This document shows, one piece after another, positions 34,167 to 45,370 of a DNA stretch of 64,000 nucleotides. Under the pieces are notes generated by a model. The model saw only the letters and a program-made list of their open reading frames with translations, was not told the DNA's origin and made no database searches. Source of the stretch: Azadirachta indica. Its lineage: Eukaryota; Streptophyta; Magnoliopsida; Sapindales; Meliaceae. Within the stretch, counting starts at the first letter, position 1, and every line of letters begins with the position of its first letter. The DNA is taken from the NCBI GenBank assembly GCA_022749755.1, contig CM040446.1, positions 399,339 through 463,338 of the forward strand. Direction: 5' to 3'. The position numbers and the translations under genes are program-made.

Positions 34167-37100
34167 GTAACTTGACACTGATGCTGCTTTGGGTCATCAT
34201 GATAATCCTCGTTTATTACATTAAAAGTACTAGTCGTGAGGTACATACGTTTATTAAAATGTTTATCTATGACTGCTTGCTCATTATACTTCTCCTAAAA
34301 ACTATGCTACTTATATCTAGTGAATCACTTTGTCTTAGCCCTTAAATAATATCCATGTTTTCTTGATGCTTAAATTATTTATTTTTTCCTTTCAATGAAG
34401 ATGCAAGTTTTTGAGCCATTCAGCATACTTGGACTGGAACCAGGGGCTTCGGATTCAGATATAAAGAAGGCATATAGGAGACTCTCCATACAATACCATC
34501 CTGATAAAAACCCAGATCCAGGTTGCAGGTGTTTTGTGTTTTTGTTCTTCTGTTTATATGTGATTGCTTAGTGGAACTTTAGTTAACGGGAAATATGAGA
34601 TATTTGAATATTAACCTGTACCTACTGACTGTTGTATTTTATATTTCAGAGGCCCACAAGTACTTTGTGGAATTCATCTCTAAGGCCTACCAAGCTCTGA
34701 CAGATCCAATATCTCGCGAGAATTTTGAAAAATATGGTCATCCAGATGGTAGACAGGCAATGTTCCATTCTCTTCTAAGAAGCCAATGGCAATTAGCATT
34801 TAATTTTCTTCCGAAAATTTATTAAGTCATCTGGCAATAACAATATTGAAACTAATGTGCAAGTTTGTTGATACAGGGATTTCAAATGGGCATAGCTCTC
34901 CCTCAGTTCCTGCTTGACATTGATGGGGCATCTGGTGGCATACTTTTACTTTGGATTGTTGGAGTTTGTATACTCTTGCCATTGGTGATAGCTGTTATTT
35001 ATCTCTCAAGATCATCAAAATATACGGGAAATTATGTCATGCATCAGACACTGTCCACATACTATTACTTCATGAAACCTTCTCTTGCCCCAAGGTACTT
35101 GCTCCTTTTACCTATGTTTTCATTACTAATCTTTTTTATAAATTAATTTCAATATGAACCATTTATTATTGTCACTGTATATGCACAGTGTATATGATGG
35201 TAACTGAGTGATGGAATGCACGAGAATAACTTCTTACAAGTGAGAACGTGCATTCCTTTCTTTATGATTGCGTGGCATAAGTAGAAAGGCGTGACAAGTA
35301 TGGTTCCGAAGTCAACTCTGTATCTAACTGCAATGCTATTAACATGCAGATGTCTTCATAATAAGTACATGATAATATTTGGAATTTAGCTATTACCAAT
35401 AGGATCACATGCAAACTATATAAATGTCAGAATCTGAAGCCATGTTGGTCTACATAGTATGTGGCACCATACTGGTTAGCGTGGAAGCATATGTGATGTC
35501 TGTCTTTGAGAAATTGCTCAAATTAAGTTTTCCAATGGTGCTGTGAACAGTCTGATTATATTATTTTGCTTTTCTGATTTGATTCATTAACTACACAGCA
35601 AAGTAATGGAAGTTTTTATTAAGGCTGCCGAATACATGGAAATTCCAGTCCGTAGGACTGATGATGAACCTCTCCAAAGCTGTTCATGTCAGTGAGAAGT
35701 GAATTGAATCTTGATCTAAAAAACATTAAGCAAGAGCAGGCAAAGTTCTGGAAGCAGCATCCAGCCATTGTTAAGGTAATATTGTGGACCAAGATTTAGC
35801 CATATTGAGCATTTAGTGTGGGTTTCCTTTCTATGAAGTTTCTTATGCGTCTGTGCCCATTTTTCTGTACAGACAGAGTTGTTGATTCAGGCTCAGTTAA
35901 CTCGTGAATCAGTCGCATTATCTACAGCTTTGCTAGGTGATTTCAGACGTCTGTTAGAACTTGCACCTCGTCTTCTAGAAGAATTGATGAAGGTAATATT
36001 TGTGCATTCTGGATTATGGCAGACTTTTATAGATGAGAATGGTATTTGACATTTCATCTTTTCCCGTAAGTCTCTGACTTATTTTATGTAAGGCTTCTGA
36101 TAAAATATAATGACATGATTAACACTTGATAAACAAGTCTTATAATTGAGTCTGATTGAGAAAGTTAGTTTCATGAAAGAGAAAAGGAAATTGATTTTGA
36201 CTTCTTTTATCTTTCGGGGTTTTACAGCACATGTTTTTACCCAAGTAACAGTTCTTCAGAGCTTTAAACTATTGTAGTTTACAATATTCAGTCTTGGTTC
36301 TCTTTTTACTACCCATGTCCTGTGTTTAGTGAATTATTTCATTTTGCATGCAGCGTATTGGAAATTTTTGGTCACTTTCATATATGCGATGCTTCTTGTC
36401 TGCAACTCCGTTGTCATTTTCTTTGATGACATATTTATCTACCCCTCTACCCCCCTACCTTATTGAGAAATTTTATGAAAATGACCAACTCTTGGGCTGA
36501 ATTTTCATGAATGCCTACTGTTCAAAATTTGTTTAAAAAATGACCCGCTTGAATTTTTTTGGACGAAAATACCCCTACTTGAAAGTGTATGTTGGTCATT
36601 TTTTAAACATATTTTGAATAGTGGTCATTTTAGAAAATTAGATTTAAAATTTGGTGACCGTTGAAAATCTCCCCCTATTTGAGATTTTTCATTAATATCA
36701 TTAATGCATTACTCTCTCTGCTCAGATGGCAGTTATACCGCGCACAGCTCAGGGTCATGGATGGCTTAGACCTGCAATTGGAGTTGTCGAGCTTTCTCAG
36801 TGCATCATTCAGGTTATTTTTCAGGGATTTTAGTTACTCTGTTGTCATGACAGCATCTTCTGTATTTTTCCCGACAGTGGCATGCTAAAAGAACTTAAAA
36901 TTTCTTACTATCTTTTTCTGTCTTTTTTTTTTCTTTTGCTTGTGTTCTTTTGATTTTATGCATTAGCTAGTAATTTACAGGCAAATCAATTATACTGGAT
37001 GGTCAACTGGTTAATCATATTTATAAGTTCTAGACTAACAGATGTTTTAGAGCATTTCCCTCACTCCTTTTTTGACCTGCCATTTTAACCCCTTTTAGAT

Positions 37101-39070
37101 CTTAATTCTGCTAAATTTACTGGTTTCTTATTTTTAAGCTGTGGTTGAAAATTTTACTTTTCAATGTCTTGGTAACAACTGAAAACTTGTCTGTAATTTT
37201 GATGTTTTTGCTAGTTTCTGCCAGACATTAATCTGCAGCAGTTGCTTCATGTTTGTAATCCTTGCTCCCTGTCCCTTTTGTCTAAAACCTAGTTTAGCAT
37301 TGGGAAGTCAGCTTCATCTATACATTCCACATCTCTTGGAAAAAAATATTTCTGCATGCATGCCTCTTTTTATATTCTGTTCTGTTAGTTGGTCATATCA
37401 ACTCTTAAGATGTACTTTTGTTTTTTATGGACTTGGATGCAGGCTGTACCTCTCAGCTCGAAGAAGGCAACTGGAGGATCCACTGAAGGCATTGCGCCAT
37501 TCTTGCAGCTGCCACACTTTAGTGAGGCTGTTGTCAAAAAGATAGCTCGCAAGGTCAGTGCATAAAATGCTATATTTTTGTTAATACAGCGTTTTTCTAG
37601 CTGTCAACGAGCACCACATATTTCGGCTTTTGTTACTACTCAAGAAGGTCTTCCTGAGTATTTTGCTCTGTCTATTGCTGTTTCTTGCAATAGGTTTAGT
37701 AAACACTACTAAGCCATTTATTAGTTTCCATGTCTGGGATATGATTGAATAGAACCCTGAGTTAAGTTTCTTTGCAATTTAACCAAAAACAATTAAAAAG
37801 CTGCATTCATGTTACCCTATGTATTTGAATATTTTCACCTTTCACGTTGTTTGAGATGTACAGTGCTTTGACTGTGCATTTCAAATAACTTCTGAGTAGT
37901 ACAGATGTGTTTGAGGAGTTGTTTTTCCTTTAATTGTATGGCTGCAAATGTGGTTGTGGATGATCTCATTCAGACTCTCAGAGGAATATTTTCACCTTTC
38001 ACATTGTTTGAGATTTAGTGTCCTTTGACTGTGCATTTCAAATTACTTTTTGAGTAGTACAGATGTGTTTGAGGAGTTGTTTTTTCTTTCACTGTAAGGC
38101 TGCAAATGTATTTGTGGATGATCTCATTCAGACGGAAACAGGAATACTATTTTGAACAAATTAGAGATGGTGCATGTCCGAATTAGATATTATGAACCAT
38201 TTTTTTAATACTTGTTAAGGGGCCTTGTTTTGTCAATTGCAGAAGGTGAGAACATTTCAGGACCTATGGGATATGAACCTTCAAGATCGTGCTGAGCTGC
38301 TTACTCAAGTAGGTGGATTTTCTTCAGCAGGAGTACAGGATGTTGAGATGGTACTGGAGATGATGCCTTCCATAACAGTTGAAGTTACATGTGAGACAGA
38401 GGGTGAGGAGGGTATACAAGAGGGTGACATTGTGACGGTTCAAGCTTGGGTTACTCTCAACCGTGGTAATGGCCTGATCGGTGCCCTCCCCCATGCCCCG
38501 TACTACCCATTCCACAAGGAAGAAAATTTCTGGTTTCTGCTTGCAGATTCTGTCTCAAACAATGTGTGGTTTTCCCAAAAGGTTAGTTTCATGGATGAAG
38601 CTGGAGCTGTATCTGCAGCTTCAAAGGCAATTGAGGATAGTATGGAGGGGTCAGGAGCAACTGTGAAGGAGACAAATGCAGCGGTTAGAGCAGCAGTTGA
38701 GAAGGTGCGAAGTGGCTCCAGACTGGTGATGGGCAAGATCCAGGCCCCAGCTGAGGGTAGTTACAATTTGACTTGTTACTGCCTGTGTGACTCGTGGATA
38801 GGCTGTGACAAAAGGACAAATTTGAAGCTTAAAATTCTGAAGCGAACTCGGGCAGGCACTCGGGGTCTTGTGTCTGAAGAAGGACCCATTGTGGAAGATG
38901 GAGCTGAAGAAGAAGAGGAGGATGAAGAAGAGGAGTATGATGATTATGAGAGTGAATACAGTGAAGATGAAGATGATGATGATGACACAAAAAAGAAGGG
39001 CCCTGCTGCCAATGGCTCTGTGAGTAAAAAGGGTGCAAAAGCTGATCGTTCAGGCACAGATGAGGAATGA
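34167..39070 (+). CDS. ERDJ2: ERDJ2/Sec63-type ER J-protein, 5' partial and with one frameshift
   Basis: Exons seen: 34167(partial)-34240, 34401-34521, 34650-34756, 34877-35094, 35599-35775, 35873-35992, 36726-36812, 37443-37553 and 38243-39070. The product is the plant Sec63 homologue of the ER translocon, which recruits BiP to Sec61 through a lumenal J domain. Visible parts are a membrane helix ([16 protein letters not shown]), the J domain with HPDKN, a third helix near [19 protein letters not shown], the Sec63/Brl domain, and an acidic Glu/Asp-rich tail. About 65-70 N-terminal residues fall in the N gap. In the fifth exon, CTCCAAAGC lacks one A relative to the family reading (Leu-Gln-Lys), putting a TGA in frame at 35693. 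All downstream exons are intact, so an assembly error in an A run or a very recent mutation is likely. The third-exon donor is GC, not GT. Confidence 0.88.
36517..36623. repeat. Inverted repeat in an ERDJ2 intron
   Basis: Left arm 36517-36545 and right arm 36594-36623 are complementary with few mismatches (TTCAAAATTTGTTTAAAAAA paired with TTTTTTAAACATATTTTGAA). About 48 bases separate them. The flanks (AAAATGACC at 36478, GGTGACC at 36652) suggest the inverted structure extends outward. It may be a MITE or a retroelement scar. Confidence 0.6.
37828..38140. repeat. Tandem duplication of a 156-base intron segment
   Basis: The segment starting GAATATTTTCACC at 37828 is repeated from 37984, about 90 percent alike by eye. 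Shared blocks include CTTTGACTGTGCATTTCAAA, AGATGTGTTTGAGGAG and GTGGATGATCTCATTCAGAC. The second copy ends about 100 bases before the last ERDJ2 exon. Confidence 0.85.
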
Positions 39071-39537
39071 AACAAATAACCCTATTTATCGATTCAAAAC
39101 GTAGACCATTTATTTTAATTTTTAATTATCAGCCACCACAGTGAGTCATTTGTTCCCTTCTTCATAGTTTTGACACTGTAGACCTGGGTTTCAACCCATT
39201 TTTAGCCCTTTCAGTGAAATTTATGATTAACATGAGTAACATCATACACTTTTAATGCATATTTTTCTTCTTTCTCCAGTTTTTCGTGTATTTCTCATAT
39301 CTGAATTTTAGTGGCAATGGTGTCCAGTTGAAGTCAGACGCCTCCAGTCAATTTTGAGCAGTGTACCGAAACATCGTTTTGTGTACATCAAGAGTTCTGG
39401 CCTATATTATCTCATGCCTACTGTTTCTTGATTTATAAATTATCTACCTCGTCTATGCTGTGTGCTGACAGTTGGCAAGGAGGGAAGAAGCCTTGCAAAA
39501 TGTTATTTGCTCATTTTTTCCGCCTAGATTTAAGGTA

Positions 39538-40065
39538 TTTGGGTGGTAATTCGGGGTACCGTGCAATTATTCAATATGAATTTGATATCATTAAATGAAT
39601 TTAAATTTAAAAATTTTGATACAAATAATAATTATATTATATTCGTATTGATATAATTATTGTTCTTGTATTTGTATTTGGTTTAAAATATAATTATTTG
39701 TTTAAAATACAATTAATTAAATGAATAATCGTATCTTAAAAAAAAAAACGAATTGTATTCATGTTTTAAATTAATTATATTTGTGCCTTAATCGAATCGT
39801 ACTTAAATGAATAATTGTATTTTAAATGAATAATTAGATTTAAAACGAATAATTATATTTAAACGAATAAATAAATAATTATTTTTAAATAAATAATTGT
39901 GCCTAAATGAATTGTATCTAAATAAACAGATCGTATATGAATTTAAAAGAATTGATATGAATATTAAACGAATCTTATTTGTGTCAAACAAATATTAAAT
40001 GAATCGTATTTATATCGACCTAAATTCGATTCCTTTATCTCAATTGTCACCCCTACCACCCCTAC
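39538..40065. repeat. AT-rich non-autonomous repeat with TIR-like ends
   Basis: The left end GGGTGGTAATTCGGGG and the right end, read on the minus strand as GGGGTGACAATTGAG, are imperfect inverted repeats. The interior is a degenerate array of AAACGAAT, AATTATAT and ATGAATAAT words. The GGGTGGCAATTC-type end is typical of a widespread class of plant non-autonomous repeats. It lies 470 bases after the ERDJ2 stop codon. Confidence 0.45.
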
Positions 40066-40747
40066 CTAGATATGCATCCCAAGTACAATTCTTATTGAAA
40101 GCTGAAAGAGCAATAACTGTGGTCTAGGTTTAGTGCACTGGTGGCTGTAAATCGCCATATATAGGGAATTGGTAAATAAATTTTAAGAATGACAGACGGA
40201 GGATATTTCAGCATAAATATAGTCAAAATGTAATGACCAAAACTTTTTAGTCCTAGTCTTTATCTTTCAACCTGCTATAAGACAATTCCACTCACATAGG
40301 AATCGCCAAATCGGGATGGCTATAAATCTGATTAAGCTATATGTATACATATAATGCAGGAGATTCCAAATTCCCCACCCACGCTTAGTAATTTCCCACC
40401 TCATCTCTTTCAACAAATTTTTGTGTAACGTCAACATAAGTAATTGTACAAGTCATTACAATTCAAGGATACACTTCATGCTGGGTATCTGTGATAGACA
40501 CAGGAATGGTACAACAGGTTGGTGTGTTTCAATTTTTGCACTTCCTTCCATCTAGGAAATGTTTGCACTTGACCAAAATGCTCTCTCAATTTACACTCCA
40601 GCTGCGTGGATCCAATCATCAGATTTTCAGATATAACGTCTTCTCAGAGATCCAAATAAATAAAATGTATTTTCTACCACCTCAAATGCCAGACTATGAT
40701 CCCAACAAGAACCAAATCTACCCAACTGCCAGAAATTATGATATAGA

Positions 40748-42538
40748 TTAGCATGACACACAGCTCTCAGAAGAAATGTTCACTTCATTTGAATTTGCTT
40801 CAGTTTCCTTGATCAATTCATTTGTATTTGCTTCCATTTCCTGAGAAGACTCATTTCTATTTTTTGTTAGTTTCCTTATCCTCAGTCTCGCCTTCAGCAG
40901 CACCATCCAATCTCGGATCCTAATACGCTTTTCTTTGATGCATCGATACTCCCATTTAGGTGGTGGTATTTCTTATTTAATTTCTGTGTTTGTCCAACAT
41001 GCCCAGTTTTTGGAAGACATCTCCCATCATCAAAACAATTGAATATTTGGTCGAATATCAAGCTCCTCCATGTCAGCAAATATCTACAAGAGTAAAAACC
41101 TAAAAAGTTATATACCCAGGCAAAAGAGTTCAAGTCTATCATATAAACTATTAAAGTTTATGCAGTATGAACTGTCTCCAATTATGGAAACTTAAATTCT
41201 ACATAATGAAATATAGTTCTTAATGTTGAAATGCCATATCAATTAGGAGAAAACAGGAGTCCAGGAAAGATTGGCGATGGGCATTATAAAAACAGAGGTG
41301 TGGTGAATTATATTCCAGTGTCAATACCATATGGTTCAACTACTATGTCATCTTGGCGTGATACAACAGGTTGATTGAATCATATTCACATCACAGCTGT
41401 AGTGAGGTTTGGTTTATTATAAAGAAAATTTTCTAAAAAGTTTATAGTCTAAAACCAAGAAATACTGATAAATATGGTTCACCCAGTGGAGAAGGTCATA
41501 TACTGACTTGAATAGATTACCAGTCAAGCACAATGAACAACTAGCACATATATTACAGCAAACGTTCCCATATGACGACATGCTTGTCCGATAATTGAGA
41601 ACCTTGCCTACTTGGAACATTCCCTCACATTAAAAGCACTTAGCTAGAACTTTTATATGCATATATTTTCTCTCAAATTTGAGATTACCTGTAAAACAAA
41701 CAAATGGGATGAAATAACAGAGCTTACTTTAGAATGAGATTTCATGGGGTAACCTCAAACATCTTCTCATACATGCCCCTATTATAATAAGTAGAAATCA
41801 TTTTATCAAAGAAAGCAAGTGGTGTGCTTTCTAGGTTATCCGAAAATATTTTCGTCCAAAGTTTTTAAGCTTCATCAAGTCTCCCATCCTCTGCCAAAGC
41901 ATTCAGTAAAAGTATAATAGCTTCCCATCGTTCTCCCTTGATCTTTGCTCAACATCCACTTTGTCACCTACAACAAACCATTGTACTTTCCTTGTTTCAC
42001 TTACGATCCTTCATGCAAATTGCCACACAGAAAAGGCGAAAAGGTTTAGCTGAGTTGTTACTATCTGAATTATTCCCTTTCATTCCTTTACATTCTCAAG
42101 AGTCTTCAATGCTTTCTTTACTGTAATAAGAGGAAACTCCAACTCCCAAGCAATAATGGAATCAAGAGAACTGTAGATTTCCTCTTTAACATTTGACAAT
42201 CATTTTATCTGTGAGAGCAAACACAGAAAAGCATTATCTCAAGAAGCAAAATAACATCAACTTCAGGTCCATTAGTTCTTATAAAGTTCATTCAACAAGG
42301 AAAATTTAATTAAACAATTCGGATTCCAGCAAATGGGAAAGCTTTAAATTCATCAGTACTGGCAAAACCTTAAACAAACTAGCAATAAAAGAAATGACAC
42401 ATGAAGAAACACAGAAAATGAGATAAAAGAAGGAGCTAACACAAGTAACAATCTTGGCTGACTTGGAGATAACCCCAATTCTCCTCGTTTTCCGTACCCC
42501 AGGATATCGTGGACGTGGACCTTTTGCAGCACATACCT
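40748..42538 (-). pseudogene. Decayed PPR protein gene (At4g18975-like), introns retained
   Basis: Minus-strand exon remnants appear in order. About 42538-42435 reads [13 protein letters not shown] ... ISKSAK. About 42220-42070 reads [20 protein letters not shown], then [14 protein letters not shown], with a TGG-to-TGA stop. About 41965-41730 reads VTKWMLSKDQGRTMGSYYT, then in another frame LLNALAEDGRLDEA followed by a stop, then KLW. About 41085-40748 reads FADMEELDIRPNIQ, then, shifted, DVFQKLGMLDKHR, KLNKKY and a C-terminal tail ending at TAA 40748. Intact relatives are organelle-targeted PPR RNA-binding proteins; the named relative is from memory. At least two stops and three frameshifts are visible. 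Spacers between blocks end in AG-like acceptors, so this is a duplicated or dying gene and not a processed copy. Its 5' transit peptide exon was not found. Confidence 0.7.
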
Positions 42539-43539
42539 GAAGATTATTGACAATTTAATAGCAGGCCATACAACATAAATAAACTATGTTTTCAAAGTTT
42601 ATAGAAATTCAAACTTAATTAAATTCGATTACTTCTATCTCAAATTGACAATCAATGGATGCAACAACTTTTGAAGACAGCTAACTTATACAATATCTCT
42701 ACCAATTCAACAAAAGCTTACCACAATACTTTTAGTATTCCTGGAAATCTTGATTGGTCCCGATCTTTTAGTAACGAGAGGCAAAGAATATCTCAAACAA
42801 AGCATTCTGACAAACAAAGACAATTAAATCCTTCAACATCAGTGTAATGTTTCTATAGAATCTCTTGCTTTCAAGAAGTAAATACGAAAAGCAAATTCTG
42901 ATTTTGGAAGCAAGAAAGCACTTTGGAAACACTATTTTATATTACCAACATCTCACTGAAAAGCTAATCCAAAACAATAGTGCCAACAGGGATAAAGAAT
43001 TAGAAGAAAACACAGAACAGATATCAAATTGAAATTCAGAGTTTGCAATTTTTATCTAAGTAATGGCATTTATCACCTACTTCTCAATTAGCGCCTGCGC
43101 CTCTATTTGGTCACATGCAAAGGAAATGTTCTCATTTCTTCAAAATGACAATCGAGAAAGAGTTACTGAAATTGAAAAGATTATCTGTAGAACTAGTGGA
43201 GGATTTCATTTCTTTTGGTATGTTAAGTTTGTCTTTCTCTACTGACAATTTTCTCTCGTGACTCCCGGCGTCCCTCCAGTTTTTCGATTTTACTGGCATC
43301 CAAACAGCGGAAGTGAAAGGTGCAAAAACGATGCGTTTAACTCTGCCACGTGGACGACAAAATGCCCGATTGTTGTGATATAAGTTGTTGTTATTACGCT
43401 AGAACTCAGCCTCGTACCTTATCTTCACGCTAGCCCTTTCAGAGTAGGATGATGCTTGTGCGTCACAAAATCAGACCATCCTTGTTTGTAATACATAGAG
43501 AGAGAAAAATAGAAATAAAGTGATAAATTTAAAAGAAAA

Positions 43540-43683
43540 ATGATTATGATGGCCGTCCGTTTTCCCGCTGGCACAAATTTCTGCTCCTCCGCCGCCTTAT
43601 CTCGTAACTCTTCCTTTCACTATAACGACCTTTTAACCGTCAGCCCGCCACATTACAACTTTCCGTTTCTCTTACTTTTCTAG
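43540..43683 (+). CDS. Hypothetical 47-residue ORF or truncated first exon
   Basis: A short ORF with GC-rich coding-like composition and a Ser/Ala/Arg-rich N terminus (MAVRFPAGTNFCSSAALSR from the third Met) that resembles the first exon of an organelle-targeted protein. It stops at TAG 43681, about 60 bases before gypsy sequence begins. It may be the 5' exon of a gene cut by the retroelement insertion, or may be chance. No family recognised. Confidence 0.25.
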   Translation: MIMMAVRFPAGTNFCSSAALSRNSSFHYNDLLTVSPPHYNFPFLLLF

Positions 43684-43744
43684 CATTTTCTCGGTAACCA
43701 AACATTGCATTGTACTTTGAATTTTTTTTCTCATTTTACGCTCC

Positions 43745-45370
43745 ATCTGCAACGCGGAGGAGGTGTCAACATCACACCTCGCAGGATTTTTTCTGCGATC
43801 GTGGCATAATTGACCTCAATTCCTTTTGACAAGATTCTGTGTCCGAATACGGTCTCCTCTTACACCATTAACTAACACTTCATCTAATTAAGTATTAAAT
43901 TTATTTCTTGACACCTACGGAAAATTAATGAAAGACTGTGAAGACATATACCAAATGATGAACCAAATAAAAAGTCATCCACAAATTTCTCCATTATCTC
44001 CTCCATCATATCCGCAAAGATTACTATCATACAACGTTGAAAAGTAGTAAGGGTATTACAAGTCGAATGATATTTTGCGTAAAGCAAAAGTACCACGTAG
44101 ATATGTGAAAAAGTGGTCTTTTCTTGGTCTTTAGGGGCTATAGCAATTTGATTGTATCCAAATACTCATAAAACAAACAATAATATTTATACTCAGTCAA
44201 CCTATCTAGCATCTCATCAATGAATGGAAGTGGGAAGTGATCTTTTCTTATTGCTTTGTTGAGTTTCCAATAATGAATACACACACATCACCCAATCACA
44301 GTTCTTGTAGAAATTAACTCATTGTCATCATTCTTCACAACTATCATCCCCTTTTTTAAACAGAACTTGAACTGGACTAACCTATGAGCTATCCGAAATG
44401 GTATAAATGATCTTGGCATTTAACAACTTCAATAATTCCACACGCACTACTTCCTTTATTGCCAAATTGAGTCTATGCTGATGCTCAATGGTTGGTTTGT
44501 AGTTGTTTTCCATCAGAATTTTGTGCATACAAATAGTCAGGTTGATACCCTTAATATTTGTAATGGACCACCCTGAAACGGACTTGTGCTTCCTCAACAC
44601 TTCAAGCAATTTCATCTCTTCTTCTCGATTCAAAAGCGCTAGATAATTATCGGAAACAATGAATTCTCTTCTAAAAAAACAAATCTAAGATGGCCTGGCA
44701 ATTTCTTAAGCATCAACCTATTACAAGAAAGTTCCGTAGCCTTCTTAGATTCAACCCCTTCATTTTTCAATTCACTTCCAATAAAATTGTCACACCCAAC
44801 CTCATTAACTGGTAAAGCTTTTAATGCACAAACTTAATCAATCAATTCTCTACAATCATCATCACAATCATCATCAAGATTAAAGTCATGCAACACTTCA
44901 TTTTCAGATAAAGTTTTTACAAAGCATTTTTCCAATGGATTTTTAGGCATCACATCACAAAATATATCTCTAACACACTCTAAAATTAAATCAGTTTAGT
45001 TGCAAGAATGTACCTTATCCAGGAATTTCAAAGTGTTGTAAATGTTGAATTTTATCTCTTCTTTATTAACTTGTAGAGTGAGTTTTCTATTATGCACGTC
45101 GATTAAAGCCTTGCTGGTAGTCAAGAATGGTCTTCCAAGTATGATAGGAACCTTGCGATCCTTTTCATATCCAACATCACAAAATCAATTGGAAAAATAA
45201 AGTTATCCACCTTCATTAGTACATCTTCAATGATTCCCCGTGGATAAGTGAGAGAGTGAGTCACCATTTATAATGAAATGGTCGTCAGTTTAACTTCTCC
45301 CAAGCCCAACTTCCTAAAAACTGAAAGGGGCATTAAATTGATGCTTGCCCCTAAGTCATATAGTGCCTTC
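43745..45370 (-). mobile_element. Ty3/gypsy fragment (non-chromovirus type): protease to reverse transcriptase
   Basis: On the minus strand the order is protease (45360-45000, DLGASINLMPLSVFRKLGLG), a linker with PGHLRFVFLEE-like sequence (44700), the RT N terminus (EEEMKLLEVLRKH, ICMHKILMEN at 44630-44385), the RT core with TFQRCM, the catalytic FVDDFLFGSSF (44096-43884), and the end of RT with KGIEV (43830). FVDDF in place of YVDD and the protease context suggest an Athila/Tat-like lineage. Several stops and frameshifts occur and RNase H/integrase are absent. The right border near 45370 abuts unrelated AT-rich sequence; the left border is near 43745. Confidence 0.8.

Noticed and set aside
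34401..34825. A separate small J-domain protein starting at ATG 34401
   Set aside because: The exons on both sides continue the ERDJ2/Sec63 order in frame; the ATG is an internal Met.
38324..39038. Several ORFs overlapping the last ERDJ2 exon in other frames
   Set aside because: Shadows of the long exon; the His/Leu-rich minus-strand product is the complement of the acidic tail.
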